From positions 1 through 58,685 of the forward strand of contig DASQWC010000193.1 in assembly GCA_035640475.1 (NCBI GenBank): 58,685 nucleotides of DNA, read 5' to 3'. Source of the DNA: DASQWC01 sp035640475. Lineage in GTDB: Bacteria; Actinomycetota; JAICYB01. This document shows, piece by piece, positions 16,253-25,032 of the stretch. A model generated the notes under the pieces. That model was not told the DNA's origin, made no database searches, and worked only from the letters and a program-made list of their open reading frames with translations. Position 1 is the stretch's first letter. Each line of letters opens with the position of its first letter. Position numbers and translations under genes: made by a program.

Positions 16253-17320
16253 TTGGCAAGAACGAAACGTCCGACCCGCAACGGCGGCGTACCGGGTCTC
16301 CGATACGTCACTGATGCCTTGCCGGGGATCCGTCGCCGCCGGGCCGGGCGGGGTTTCGTCTATACGAACGCCGCCGGACGGCGCATCCGCCGCCGCTCCG
16401 AGCTCGAACGGATACGACGTCTTGCAATTCCGCCGGCATGGATCGACGTTTGGATCAGCCCGTTTCCGAACGCGCACATCCTCGCCACGGGTCGCGACGC
16501 GAGAGGCCGCAAGCAGTATCGATATCACCCGAAATGGCGGGTCGTTCGCGACGGAGCCAAATTCGACAGGCTGATCGCGTTCGGCGAGGCGCTGCCCGAC
16601 CTGCGCCGCCGCATCCGAAAGGACATGGCGCGCACCGGACTCCCAAGGGAGCGGGTCGTCGCGACGATCGTTGCGTTGCTCGACTGCTGCTTCGCGCGCA
16701 TTGGGAATGAGGAATACGCACGGTCGAACAGTTCGTTCGGGCTGACGACACTTCGCGATCGGCATGCGCGCGTCGAGGGGTCGCGGCTGCGGTTGCGCTA
16801 CCGAGGAAAAGGCGGGAAGGGACACGATGCCGAAATCGACGACCCGCGCATCGTCCATATCGTGAAGCGGTGCCGTGAGATTCCGGGTCAAGAGCTCTTC
16901 CAATACCTGGATAACAACGAGGTGTCCCAGTCGGTCGGCTCCGGTGACGTCAACGACTACCTTCGCGGGGTGACGGGCCTCGACGCGTCGGCGAAGGACT
17001 TTCGGACGTGGGCTGCCACCGTCGCAGCATGTGCCGAGCTGGCACCGGCGGAGCCGGGAGCCACGGAGACCGAACGACAAGCGCAGGTCTTGGAGGCGAT
17101 CGATACCGTGGCCGAGCAGCTCGGCAACACACGTGCCGTCTGCCGGAAGTCCTATGTGCACCCCGACATCGTCGAGGGGTTCTTGGACGGCTCGCTCGCT
17201 CGGAGCTGGGCGCAACGCAACGTCTCAGGCCGATCGCGCGGCCTACGAGCGGACGAGCGTGTTGCCTTGGCGTTCCTGCGCGGACGCGCTCGCCGCGCAT
17301 CGAAGGCTCGAGCCGCCTAG
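16253..17320 (+). CDS. DNA topoisomerase IB (355 aa)
   Basis: This is a poxvirus/eukaryote-type type IB topoisomerase that relaxes supercoils through a 3'-phosphotyrosine. The N-terminal domain has GFVYTNAAGRRI and IPPAWIDVWISPFPNAHILATGRDARGRKQYRYH. The catalytic core includes RIGNEEYARSNSSFGLTTLRDRH, RGKGGK (Lys), DFRTWAA (Arg) and CRKSYVHP with the active Tyr. The size matches the bacterial family (about 340). The TTG start directly follows the stop of the H1-tailed protein, with AAGGAG just upstream, which argues for one transcript joining DNA compaction and relaxation. Confidence 0.95.
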   Translation: MARTKRPTRNGGVPGLRYVTDALPGIRRRRAGRGFVYTNAAGRRIRRRSELERIRRLAIPPAWIDVWISPFPNAHILATGRDARGRKQYRYHPKWRVVRDGAKFDRLIAFGEALPDLRRRIRKDMARTGLPRERVVATIVALLDCCFARIGNEEYARSNSSFGLTTLRDRHARVEGSRLRLRYRGKGGKGHDAEIDDPRIVHIVKRCREIPGQELFQYLDNNEVSQSVGSGDVNDYLRGVTGLDASAKDFRTWAATVAACAELAPAEPGATETERQAQVLEAIDTVAEQLGNTRAVCRKSYVHPDIVEGFLDGSLARSWAQRNVSGRSRGLRADERVALAFLRGRARRASKARAA

Positions 17321-17326
17321 CGCCCG

Positions 17327-17530
17327 CTATTCGTTGTGGTCGTGGTCGCCGTCCTCGATGCGCGCAAGAAACGCGGCAAGTCTATGGACGACATCGCTCG
17401 CTTCGGGATAGAGGCCTTCGAACTCGACGAGGTGATCGGCGACGTCGGAAAACGTCACCGACTGATCGCCGCGCTTCGCGCGCAAGAGCTCGATGCCCTC
17501 GATCACTACCCTCGTGTACCCACGCACCAC
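17327..17530 (-). CDS. Small DUF6104-like protein (67 aa)
   Basis: This short acidic protein has IEGIELLRAKRGDQSVTFSDVADHLVEF and RLAAFLARIED, resembling small actinobacterial DUF6104 proteins (GIEELEARRG...LATWLARLD). No function is known. The GTG start has no good ribosome site. The gene lies antisense between topoisomerase IB and the KGG protein, so its reality rests on the family resemblance. Confidence 0.5.
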   Translation of the reverse strand: MVRGYTRVVIEGIELLRAKRGDQSVTFSDVADHLVEFEGLYPEASDVVHRLAAFLARIEDGDHDHNE

Positions 17531-17565
17531 GGTGGGTATTCGATTCGGCGAAGGAGGTGATCTCG

Positions 17566-17808
17566 ATGCCGAACAAGAAGACGCCGAGCATCAAGAATCG
17601 CAAGCAGTACGAGGCGTTGAAAGAGAAAGGCATGTCGAAGGAACGCGCCGCGAGAATCTCCAATTCTCCCGGTGCGTCAAAACGTGGTGGAAAGAAGTCG
17701 GGTTCGGGCGGCAGGAGCCGTCGTCCGTCGCAAGGTGGAACGACGGCTCAGAAGAAGGCCGCCGGTCGAAAGGGTGGCCGGGCAACGGCGCGCAAGCGGT
17801 CGCGTTAA
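17566..17808 (+). CDS. Small basic KGG-tail protein, DUF7218-like (80 aa)
   Basis: The protein has an N-terminal helical motif NRKQYEALKEKGMSKERAARISN, seen in small actinobacterial proteins, followed by a Gly/Ser/Lys/Arg-rich tail ending GRKGGRATARKRSR. The charge suggests nucleic-acid binding. A perfect ribosome site (AAGGAGGTGA) precedes ATG 17566. The stop is directly followed by the ku ATG, so the two are cotranslated. Placement between topoisomerase IB and Ku supports a nucleoid or repair role (inference). Confidence 0.82.
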   Translation: MPNKKTPSIKNRKQYEALKEKGMSKERAARISNSPGASKRGGKKSGSGGRSRRPSQGGTTAQKKAAGRKGGRATARKRSR

Positions 17809-18630
17809 ATGGCCGCACGAGCAATATGGACCGGATCGATCAGCTTCGGGCTCGTGAACGTGCCGGTTCGTCTGTACAGCGCGACACAACAGAAAGATAT
17901 CCGCTTCCATGAGTTCGATCAGAAGACCGGCAAGCGCATTCGGCACAAGCGCATCACCGAGGGTTCGAGCCGCGAGATCGACTACGAAGACGTCGCGAAG
18001 GGTTACGAAGTCTCGAAGGGGAAGTACGTCGTTCTGGAACGCGATGAGCTCGAGGCGGCCGATCCGGAGAAGACGAGAACTATCGAGATCTCCGAGTTCG
18101 TGGAGCTCGCCGAGATCGATCCGATCTTTTTCGAGAAGAGCTACTACCTCGGCCCGGAGAAGGACAAAGGCGCCAAGCGCGCGTACGCGCTCCTGTTCCG
18201 AGCGCTGGAAGAGGCGGACATGGTCGCGGTCGCGCGTTTCGTCATGCGCTCGAAGGAGTATCTTGCCGCCCTTCGCGCAGGCGACGGGCTGCTCGTCCTG
18301 GAGACGATGTTCTTTCCGAACGAGATCCGGGAGCCGAAATCGACGGTTGCCGGCCTGCCGCTGAACGTCAAGGTCGAATCCCGCGATTTGGATATGGCGA
18401 AGCGGCTCGTCCGCGGGCTGACGGCCGAGTGGGAGCCATCGAAGTACAAGGACCGCTACCGGCAGCGTGTGCTCTCGCTGATCAAGCGCAAGCAGGAGGG
18501 CAAGGAGATCGTCGCCGAGCCCGATGAGGATCGGGAGCCGCCGACGGATCTCATGGATGCGCTGCGAGCGAGCGTCGAGGAGATGAAGAAGAAGAAGAAG
18601 GGCTCGCGGTCTCGACGAAAGGCGGGTTAG
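17809..18630 (+). CDS. ku: Ku protein 1, non-homologous end joining (273 aa)
   Basis: The protein is a bacterial Ku homodimer that threads onto DNA ends and recruits LigD. It opens MAARAIWTGSISFGLVNVPVRLYSAT, with the core continuing through EIDPIFFEKSYYLGP, KAYALL-like and LVLETMFFPNEIR segments. The bridge region is followed by a Lys-rich tail (EEMKKKKKGSRSRRKAG) of the kind that binds DNA or ligase. It lacks the CxxC pair seen in the second Ku (40158-40958). It is the last gene of the DUF892-H1/TopIB/KGG/Ku cluster. Confidence 0.96.
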   Translation: MAARAIWTGSISFGLVNVPVRLYSATQQKDIRFHEFDQKTGKRIRHKRITEGSSREIDYEDVAKGYEVSKGKYVVLERDELEAADPEKTRTIEISEFVELAEIDPIFFEKSYYLGPEKDKGAKRAYALLFRALEEADMVAVARFVMRSKEYLAALRAGDGLLVLETMFFPNEIREPKSTVAGLPLNVKVESRDLDMAKRLVRGLTAEWEPSKYKDRYRQRVLSLIKRKQEGKEIVAEPDEDREPPTDLMDALRASVEEMKKKKKGSRSRRKAG

Positions 18631-19583
18631 CGCAGCTTCGGGAGCACGTCGGATTCGTAGAAGGCAAAGAAGCCTTCCTGGTCGGGGCCGACCTGGTGGA
18701 CCCACACGTGGTCGTACCCCGCATCGATGTACGCGCGGATGGCGGCGAGGTGCCGTTCGGGATCGGGACTGCAAGTAACGGTCTCGGCGACGTCGTCCTC
18801 GGTCACCGTCTTGACTGCCTGCTCGAAGTGACGGGGTAGCGGGAGTTCCTGGCCGAGCTCCCCTCGAAGCGCTGCATTCGGCCAGTGACGATGTGCGGTT
18901 CGGCGCGCATCGTCTTCGGTTGTTGCCCAGCACACATGAAGCTGTCCGTACTTGGGTTTTCCGTTGCCCCCGCGGCGCTCGTACTCCTCGATGAATTCGC
19001 GCTTGGGCACGGTGCCGATGAGTCCATCCCCATGTTCGGCGGCGAGTCGTGTGGCCCGGCTCCCACTCGCGGCGACGTAGATGGGCGGCGGACTGTCCGG
19101 AAGCGAGTAAATCCGAGCGCCTTCGACGGTGTAGTGGTCGCCTCGATGCGTCACATCGCTTCCTTCCCAGAGCTTTCGCATGAGACCGATCGCTTCCTCG
19201 AGCATGTCGAGGCGCTGCCCGATCGGAGGCCAGCGTTCACCGGTGATGTGCTCGTTGAGGTTTTCGCCGGATCCGACGCCGAGAAAGAACCGGTTGGACA
19301 GCAGCGAGGCGGTCGTGGCAGCCGCTTGCGCGATGACGACCGGATGGGTGCGGATCAGCGGGCACGTGACGCCGGTCCCGATGCGAAGCGTCTCGGTGGC
19401 CTGGGCAATTCCGCCCAGCACCGTCCAAACGAACGGGCTCTCGCCTTGGACGTCGATCCACGGGTGGAAATGGTCCGAGACCACCGCGAATGAGAATCCG
19501 GCGTCCTCGGCTCGCTGTGCGTAGCGAATGAGATCGGGTGCCGAGTGCTCCTCACTCGAGAGGGTGTAGCCGATCTCCGTCAT
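18627..19583 (-). CDS. F420-dependent LLM-class oxidoreductase, TIGR03557-like (318 aa)
   Basis: This is a luciferase-like TIM-barrel enzyme. It starts MTEIGYTLSSEEHSAPDLIR, contains GFSFAVVSDHFHPW and NRFFLGVGSGENLNEHITGERWP, and resembles the F420-dependent glucose-6-phosphate dehydrogenase-related family found in actinobacteria. It probably transfers hydride between coenzyme F420 and an unknown substrate. The start ATG 19583 fits the family N-terminus; an upstream extension of 16 residues is out of family. Its stop overlaps the end of ku by 4 bp (convergent). Confidence 0.9.
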   Translation of the reverse strand: MTEIGYTLSSEEHSAPDLIRYAQRAEDAGFSFAVVSDHFHPWIDVQGESPFVWTVLGGIAQATETLRIGTGVTCPLIRTHPVVIAQAAATTASLLSNRFFLGVGSGENLNEHITGERWPPIGQRLDMLEEAIGLMRKLWEGSDVTHRGDHYTVEGARIYSLPDSPPPIYVAASGSRATRLAAEHGDGLIGTVPKREFIEEYERRGGNGKPKYGQLHVCWATTEDDARRTAHRHWPNAALRGELGQELPLPRHFEQAVKTVTEDDVAETVTCSPDPERHLAAIRAYIDAGYDHVWVHQVGPDQEGFFAFYESDVLPKLR

Positions 19584-19831
19584 CGGAATCGAGTACCCGC
19601 GCCCGCGGGGCAAAAAACGGCCGGACTTCACATTCCGTATGGGTAGTACTACGCATTCGTTCCCAAATCCGACTCCGAATCGGTGCCCTTTTACATGTTC
19701 GTCTCATCTCGTCGCGGCTAACATTCGGTCGGTTCGCGCGAACCCCGGCAGGCAGCACACAGGCGGTGGCCGGGGACGACCCCTCTGGTTTCCCTACCCC
19801 TCGCGCCGCGCCGTGCTGCGGGAGGCAGGCG

Positions 19832-20938
19832 ATGAGGACGCGGAAGCTGAGACTGGTGACGGCGCTGGTGGTCGCGAGCGCGGCGAGCATCGCCCTGCTC
19901 GCATCGCCGGCGCACGCCGGGGACGACTACCCATACGCCGGTCACGATCCGAGCGAGCTCGACTCCCGCGGGTTCTATTACCGGCACTGCACATCGTTCG
20001 TCGCGTGGCGCTTGAGTCGGCGCGGCCCGTTCGACAACTACATGAACGGTGGTCACTGGTACCACGCACGGAACTGGGCCGGCAACGCACGACGTCTGGG
20101 GTTCGCCGTCGACTCGACACCCGCCGTCGGGGCCGTCGCGCATTGGTATCCGGGTGAAGGTGACGCCGACGAGCTCGGCCACGTGGCGATCGTCCAATCG
20201 GTGAATGCCGACGGCTCCGTGTACGTCGAGGAGTACAACGGCTACGAGCCGTACGTGTACGCACGGCGCGGTCCGCTCCGTGCTGCTCGCTACATCCATA
20301 TCTACGACGCGGCGCCGTCACCGGCGTCGATTGCGACAATTCCTGCGACGACTGTGACAATTCCTGCCACGACTGAGGTCGCGCCGCCCGCCGTCCGGCG
20401 CAGTGAGCCGGAGCGCCGCCCCGCAGCCGCCGACCCGGGTCCGGTCGGACACCTCACCTCGCCCGCTACCAGAACCCCGCTGCGGGCCGGAGATCGCGTG
20501 ACCGTCGGCGGCACCTTCACCGACGACACTGGTGTTGCCAAGGTGCACTTCTTTGCGGCCGACGAGAACTACAAGTGGACGCTCGTCGGTACCGACGCAC
20601 GCGGAGGGAACGGCGCGTACTCGGTGGAATGGACAGTCGACTATCCGGCCGGGTCCGTTGTCAGCTTGTACGCGGAAGCCTTCGACGCAGACGGCAACCC
20701 GGCTGTCGACTCGATTCGCGGACTGGAAGGAATTCCCGTGGCGCGACGTTCGACGTCGTCAGCACCGGTCGCGCTGGCGGCACACGCGAGCCGAAGTTCG
20801 CCCGAGCGCGGCCGGGCCGGCGCGTACATCGCAGCCGTTGTGGTCGGGTTCTTCGCGCTAAACGGCGGTGTCGTGCTGGTACGGCGGCGGCGGCGTCTGC
20901 ACGCGATTCGGCTCGCTTGGCGGCGCTCAGCCGCTTGA
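19832..20938 (+). CDS. Secreted CHAP-domain protein with Ig-like domain and C-terminal anchor (368 aa)
   Basis: A signal peptide (about 1-32, ending SPAHAG) is followed by a CHAP domain (about 45-155). The catalytic Cys lies in HCTSFVAWRL and the His in ELGHVAIVQSV, with EEYNG after. CHAP enzymes cut peptidoglycan cross-bridges. A linker with repeated ATIPATTVTIPATT leads to a beta-sandwich of the Ig-like/big-domain type (about 215-300, LRAGDRVTVGGTFTDDTGV), then a membrane helix (AYIAAVVVGFFALNGGVVLV) and a basic end. It is therefore an outer-surface wall hydrolase tethered by its C-terminus. ATG 19832 has GGAGG upstream. Confidence 0.88.
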   Translation: MRTRKLRLVTALVVASAASIALLASPAHAGDDYPYAGHDPSELDSRGFYYRHCTSFVAWRLSRRGPFDNYMNGGHWYHARNWAGNARRLGFAVDSTPAVGAVAHWYPGEGDADELGHVAIVQSVNADGSVYVEEYNGYEPYVYARRGPLRAARYIHIYDAAPSPASIATIPATTVTIPATTEVAPPAVRRSEPERRPAAADPGPVGHLTSPATRTPLRAGDRVTVGGTFTDDTGVAKVHFFAADENYKWTLVGTDARGGNGAYSVEWTVDYPAGSVVSLYAEAFDADGNPAVDSIRGLEGIPVARRSTSSAPVALAAHASRSSPERGRAGAYIAAVVVGFFALNGGVVLVRRRRRLHAIRLAWRRSAA

Positions 20939-20956
20939 GCTTAGGCTCGATTGGGT

Positions 20957-21922
20957 ATGGCACCACGCAGAGTGCTTGCGACACTGCTCGCAGTTCTTCT
21001 CGGAGCCGGAGTGCTCTTGGTTCCTGCGTCCGCTCGCGCACAGGCCGTATGCTTCGGGCAAGAGATCACGATCTCAGGCCGCGATTACATCAAGGGAACT
21101 GAAGGCCGAGACGTCATCCTCGGCTCCGCCGGTGATGACGAGATCCACGCGCTCAGCGGTGACGACTACGTGTGCGGTGGCGGCGGCGACGACAAGATCT
21201 CGGGCGGCGGCGGCAACGATCACCTCGACGGGGGACCCGGCACCGACCTGATCGTCGGCGATGGGATGACGCTCGGCGGCGGAGACGCGTCGGGCCGCGG
21301 AGGAAACGACGAGCTCGTGTCCGGGGACGGTCCGAGCGACTCGCTCATCGGCGACCACTTCTCCGACCTGGGGAACGCTAGCGGCCACGGCGGCAACGAC
21401 ATCCTGACCGTGGCCGGCACCGGCGGCCTCGTAGCCGGCGGCAACGTGGCACTCGGGAGCGCCGAAACGAAGGGATTTGCGTCCGGCGACGGCGGCAACG
21501 ACCAGATCACGATCGCGCGCTTGGCGAACATCATTGCGGGCGACAACATCGGACGCAAAGGCGTGAGCGGTGACGACGGCGACGACCGCATCAAGGACGG
21601 GTCTGGGGATACACCGCGCATCGTAGGCGATAACTTCTCCGGGCTCGGTCCGGCGTCCGGGAAGGAAGGCGATGACTTCATCGACGCCGGTGGCGGCAAC
21701 GACGGACGCGCGCACGGTATTGCCGGCGACAACCTGTCCGAGCACGGGCAGGCCAGCGGCGGCGGCAGGGATACGATCGAGGGGGGAACCGGAGACGACT
21801 GGATCGTCGCCGGCGTCGAGGACGACATCCTCAACGGTGGTCCCGGCTACGACCGCTGCGACGCAGGTCCCGGGAAAGACGACATCAGGGACTGCGAGCA
21901 GATCGAGGACATCCCCGCCTAG
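20957..21922 (+). CDS. Secreted RTX-like calcium-binding repeat protein (321 aa)
   Basis: After a signal peptide (about 1-29) most of the chain consists of Gly/Asp-rich nonapeptides of the GGxGxDxUx kind, about ten of them (for example GGGGDDKIS, GGGGNDHLD, GHGGNDILT, GGTGDDWIV, GGPGYDRCD). They form calcium-loaded beta-rolls outside the cell. Some longer irregular repeats (VGDNFSGLGPASG, AGDNLSEHGQASG) alternate with them. There is no enzymatic domain, so a structural or surface role is likely. TTG 20951 is an alternative start. Confidence 0.88.
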   Translation: MAPRRVLATLLAVLLGAGVLLVPASARAQAVCFGQEITISGRDYIKGTEGRDVILGSAGDDEIHALSGDDYVCGGGGDDKISGGGGNDHLDGGPGTDLIVGDGMTLGGGDASGRGGNDELVSGDGPSDSLIGDHFSDLGNASGHGGNDILTVAGTGGLVAGGNVALGSAETKGFASGDGGNDQITIARLANIIAGDNIGRKGVSGDDGDDRIKDGSGDTPRIVGDNFSGLGPASGKEGDDFIDAGGGNDGRAHGIAGDNLSEHGQASGGGRDTIEGGTGDDWIVAGVEDDILNGGPGYDRCDAGPGKDDIRDCEQIEDIPA

Positions 21923-24144
21923 CGGCAGGACACGGCGACCGTTGTCGTCGCCGAGCTGAGGTTCAAGGACAGTGCGAGCCGGTCCTTCATCACGCGAAGC
22001 GGCACGTACTTGCCGCCCGAGCGAGCGACACACGAGCGCGCCTTGCCGAGGAGGTTCACGGTGAGGTTGCCGTCCCCGCGTAGTTGCGCCCGGAGAGGCG
22101 CTTCGAGCGAGAGTCCCATCCGTTGCACGTCGAACGTGATGCTGCTCAGGTTGGCGACTCTCGCCTCGAACGCATTTCGCGGAATGTTGCCGACCTGAGT
22201 GAGGACCAGCCCTTCGCGGACGAGCGTCGGGCTCGGGTCGTCCTGGATCGTCGTCGCGATCGGATCGCCGAAGCTGATCCCGAAAGAACGCGCTTCGACC
22301 GAACCGTAGCCCGTTCCGAAGAATCGGCGCTCGGCATCCGAGGATGCGGGTGCGCGGTAATGCATCGAGCGCACCCAATACGCCCTGCCGTAGTTGAGGA
22401 GCCCGGCGACGCCTGCTGCGGCCGCCTGCCGGTACCAGATGGGATGGAACTCGTACGTCACCCGAGCGGGATTGCGGACGAGCTGGTGCTCGTGCATGAG
22501 CTGGGCGATCTGCGCGGCGCGATCGTTCTCGTACCCGCGGTGCGTGCCGTTCTCCGAGATGTCTCGCCAGCAGTCGTAGTCGTACGTGAGCTCGTTCAGG
22601 CGGTCGCAGAATCTGCGCGAGTCGTTGCCGAGGGGAACGAGCGCGTCGTAGGTGCCCGTGAAGTTCCGCACAGGCACGTTGCGGAGGCTGTCTGCCTGCT
22701 CGACCAGATCCCAGTCGTTGGCCGCTGGGAGCACATAGCCCATCGCGCGGTCGCTCGTCGGCGGCACGCTCGGGAAGATTCCGGCGAAAAGGTCCGGGTG
22801 TGCCTCCGCGATCTTGATCGTGCCCAGCCCGCCCATCGAGGTGCCGCCGAGATAGATACGCTTCGGATCGACGTTGTAGTGGGCCGCCACGTCGCGCATC
22901 ACCTCGAGAACGTCGAGCTCACCGAGGTGCTCGTACCAGATCTCCTCACCGCGACCGAGCGGCTTCGGGACGAGCGCTCGGTTGTTCCTGACGACCGTGT
23001 TCCAAAAGTCGTTGTCCTGCGCGTTGAAGCCGCGGTGATTCCCCGTCCAGCCGTGGAGGAGCGGGAGCATCGGTGCCGGGCTGGAGTCGGCACGGTAGCT
23101 CGCCGGGACGAACATCCGATACGGCTGGTACTTGCCGTTGTAGAGGTTGCCCGAGGCGCCCGATGAGGCGACTCCCTCAGCGAGCTTGTTCGGAAAGCCA
23201 CGGGACGCGAACACCCGGGTGAAGTCGAGGTCGCCGGGCGGCGGCGACGGGACGATGGTCTTGTTGGAACGCAACTTTCGGAAGCTGACGTCTCGGTAGA
23301 AGGGCCGGATGTTTCCCGATGCGAGCGCCGCCGATTGTTGCGAGTACTGAAAGTCGCCGGATTCGTTTTCGTCGGTGGCCTTGCTGCCGCCGTCGTACAG
23401 ACGGCTGCGGAAGAGCAGATTGAAGATGTCCGGCTGCGACGCCGAACCGGTTCCTCCCGCGGGGGCGCTCCCGGAGCCGAGCGGCGATGACGGCATCACC
23501 TCGGCCCACGTCTTTGCCTGTTTGTCCCAGACACCCGTCCCGCCGCGGTAGCGCCACGTCACGTACTTGGGGTCTGCGATCTTCCGCGGCACCGAAAACT
23601 CGATGACGTTCTCCGTCGTGTCGGCGGCAACGGGAATGCGGACGGTGCCTTTGCTGCTCGTGACGCTGCCTCCGGTTCCCCAAACAGTGATGACGTGTTC
23701 CCACCCGGGCGTGGAGACGTCGGCGCCGAGCGGCCAGCGTCCGCCGCCGGTGATCTCTTTGCCGTCGGTGTCGACCGCCAGCGCAAGCACGGTCGAGTCC
23801 GCGGCGGTGAGCGTGTCGAAGCGGGCGAGATAGTGCACGTTGCGCTCGTCGACTGTGATCTGGAGGACGACGATGTCGGCGGCATTTCCGGAGTAGCGGA
23901 CGTCGTCCGGATAGGTGAACGACCCGCCGGCCCCATGGTCGTCGTAGGGGTAGTCGATGAACGACCACTGTCCCGCCTCATACGTCGCGGTACCGGGGAC
24001 GAGGTCGGACGGCTCGAACCAGTCGGCGATCTTCCCGTCCACCTTGTGCTGCATGCTCACGCCGGTGCTCGGCGCCGCCGATGCGGCTCCGGACGACGCA
24101 AGACACAGCGCGAGCAGCAGCGCGAAGAAAGCCTTCAAACCCAC
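21919..24144 (-). CDS. Secreted esterase/peptidase-like alpha/beta hydrolase with N-terminal DOMON-like module (741 aa)
   Basis: A signal peptide (KAFFALLLALCLASSGAASA) precedes a beta-rich module (about 30-230) resembling carbohydrate- or haem-binding DOMON/glucodextranase-type domains (DGKIADWFEPSDLVPG, LALAVDTDGKEITGGG). A PHB-depolymerase/Esterase D-like hydrolase follows (about 330-600), with the nucleophile in GGTSMGGLG, a likely His in GTHRGYENDR, and conserved LLHGWTGNHRGF. The last 100 residues form another beta module. The GTG at 24144 gives the best signal peptide; the frame continues upstream over the dioxygenase gene and is not credible there. The substrate is unknown. Confidence 0.8.
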   Translation of the reverse strand: MGLKAFFALLLALCLASSGAASAAPSTGVSMQHKVDGKIADWFEPSDLVPGTATYEAGQWSFIDYPYDDHGAGGSFTYPDDVRYSGNAADIVVLQITVDERNVHYLARFDTLTAADSTVLALAVDTDGKEITGGGRWPLGADVSTPGWEHVITVWGTGGSVTSSKGTVRIPVAADTTENVIEFSVPRKIADPKYVTWRYRGGTGVWDKQAKTWAEVMPSSPLGSGSAPAGGTGSASQPDIFNLLFRSRLYDGGSKATDENESGDFQYSQQSAALASGNIRPFYRDVSFRKLRSNKTIVPSPPPGDLDFTRVFASRGFPNKLAEGVASSGASGNLYNGKYQPYRMFVPASYRADSSPAPMLPLLHGWTGNHRGFNAQDNDFWNTVVRNNRALVPKPLGRGEEIWYEHLGELDVLEVMRDVAAHYNVDPKRIYLGGTSMGGLGTIKIAEAHPDLFAGIFPSVPPTSDRAMGYVLPAANDWDLVEQADSLRNVPVRNFTGTYDALVPLGNDSRRFCDRLNELTYDYDCWRDISENGTHRGYENDRAAQIAQLMHEHQLVRNPARVTYEFHPIWYRQAAAAGVAGLLNYGRAYWVRSMHYRAPASSDAERRFFGTGYGSVEARSFGISFGDPIATTIQDDPSPTLVREGLVLTQVGNIPRNAFEARVANLSSITFDVQRMGLSLEAPLRAQLRGDGNLTVNLLGKARSCVARSGGKYVPLRVMKDRLALSLNLSSATTTVAVSCR

Positions 24145-24184
24145 CCCGCGTGGAGAACGATTCGAAGATCTTAGGCGTTCGCCA

Positions 24185-25018
24185 CTACAGGACGAGTCGT
24201 CCGTCGGCGACCGTTCGCTGGTCGTCGATGTACTTGCGCGGATGGCGTCCGTCGACGTTTCCGAGCAAACCGACGACGTTGTAGCCGAGGAGCTCCTGGA
24301 GCTTCGGATCGAGATCGCGAATGATCTCCTTCGGCACGCCGAGCACATGGTTCTCCTGCGGACGGACGAACCCCGCGCAGTACTCAAGGATCACGCCGAG
24401 CCGGCGACGCTCCGTATTGTTCGCCCCGCCGCCGTGAAAGACCGAGCCGACGAAGAACATGACGGATCCGGCGGGCATCGTCGCGCGGATCCTCGGTGCG
24501 TCATCGGCCGGTCGCTCGCCCGTCCATTTGTGGCTCCCGGGGACGACGACCGTCGCGCCGTTGTCCTCTGTGAAATCGTCAAGTGCCCACATGGTGTTGA
24601 GAACGAGCTCGCGGTGCGGACGGGGGAACGGGTATACGCCATCGTCCGTGTGCAGCACTTGCGCCTTCTCGCCCGGCCCGATCGAGATGCCGACGGGAGC
24701 GCTCAGCTGGAAGCCCGGGCCGAGGATCTTGTCGCACACGCCCGTGATGAGTGGATCGATTGCTTGCGCATCGAAGACGCGCGTCTTTGCGAAGATCGCG
24801 TAGATGCGCTGGGTGACGAACCCCTCGAAGTCGTTGCGTCCGGTTGGGACGCTCGCAAGGACGCGCTCGAGATCGGCCTTCTTCGCCTCGACGTCGTCCG
24901 GAGATAGATAGCGCTCGACGACGGCGAATCCATCGCGATCGAGCAGCTCGAGAACCTGTTCGACGGTTGCGTCGCGCGAAAGCATCGTCGGCGTCGTCAC
25001 GTCTTCGAAGCGTGCCAT
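24185..25018 (-). CDS. Phytanoyl-CoA dioxygenase (PhyH) family protein (277 aa)
   Basis: This is a non-haem Fe(II)/2-oxoglutarate oxygenase. The iron site is visible as HTDDG (His-x-Asp) near residue 124 and the distal His in VFHGGGANNT near 198. The Arg that holds 2-oxoglutarate is likely in NTERRRLG. The double-stranded beta-helix residues VVVPGSHKW are typical of PhyH enzymes, which hydroxylate lipids or small metabolites. It starts 14 bp from the divergent YcaQ gene. The substrate is unknown. Confidence 0.9.
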   Translation of the reverse strand: MARFEDVTTPTMLSRDATVEQVLELLDRDGFAVVERYLSPDDVEAKKADLERVLASVPTGRNDFEGFVTQRIYAIFAKTRVFDAQAIDPLITGVCDKILGPGFQLSAPVGISIGPGEKAQVLHTDDGVYPFPRPHRELVLNTMWALDDFTEDNGATVVVPGSHKWTGERPADDAPRIRATMPAGSVMFFVGSVFHGGGANNTERRRLGVILEYCAGFVRPQENHVLGVPKEIIRDLDPKLQELLGYNVVGLLGNVDGRHPRKYIDDQRTVADGRLVL

Positions 25019-25032
25019 AGTCGGGTCCTGCC

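Noticed and set aside
19584..19831. Possible c-di-AMP (ydaO) riboswitch before the CHAP wall-hydrolase gene
   Set aside because: Some fragments recall the class (GGGGAC, GCTAAC), but order and pairing do not match the consensus. I see no other clear element in this 248-bp gap.
20957..21922. Gly/Asp-rich repeats as CRISPR or DNA tandem repeats
   Set aside because: The periodicity is at protein level (RTX nonapeptides) and the DNA units are too diverged for CRISPR. No CRISPR array is visible in the window.
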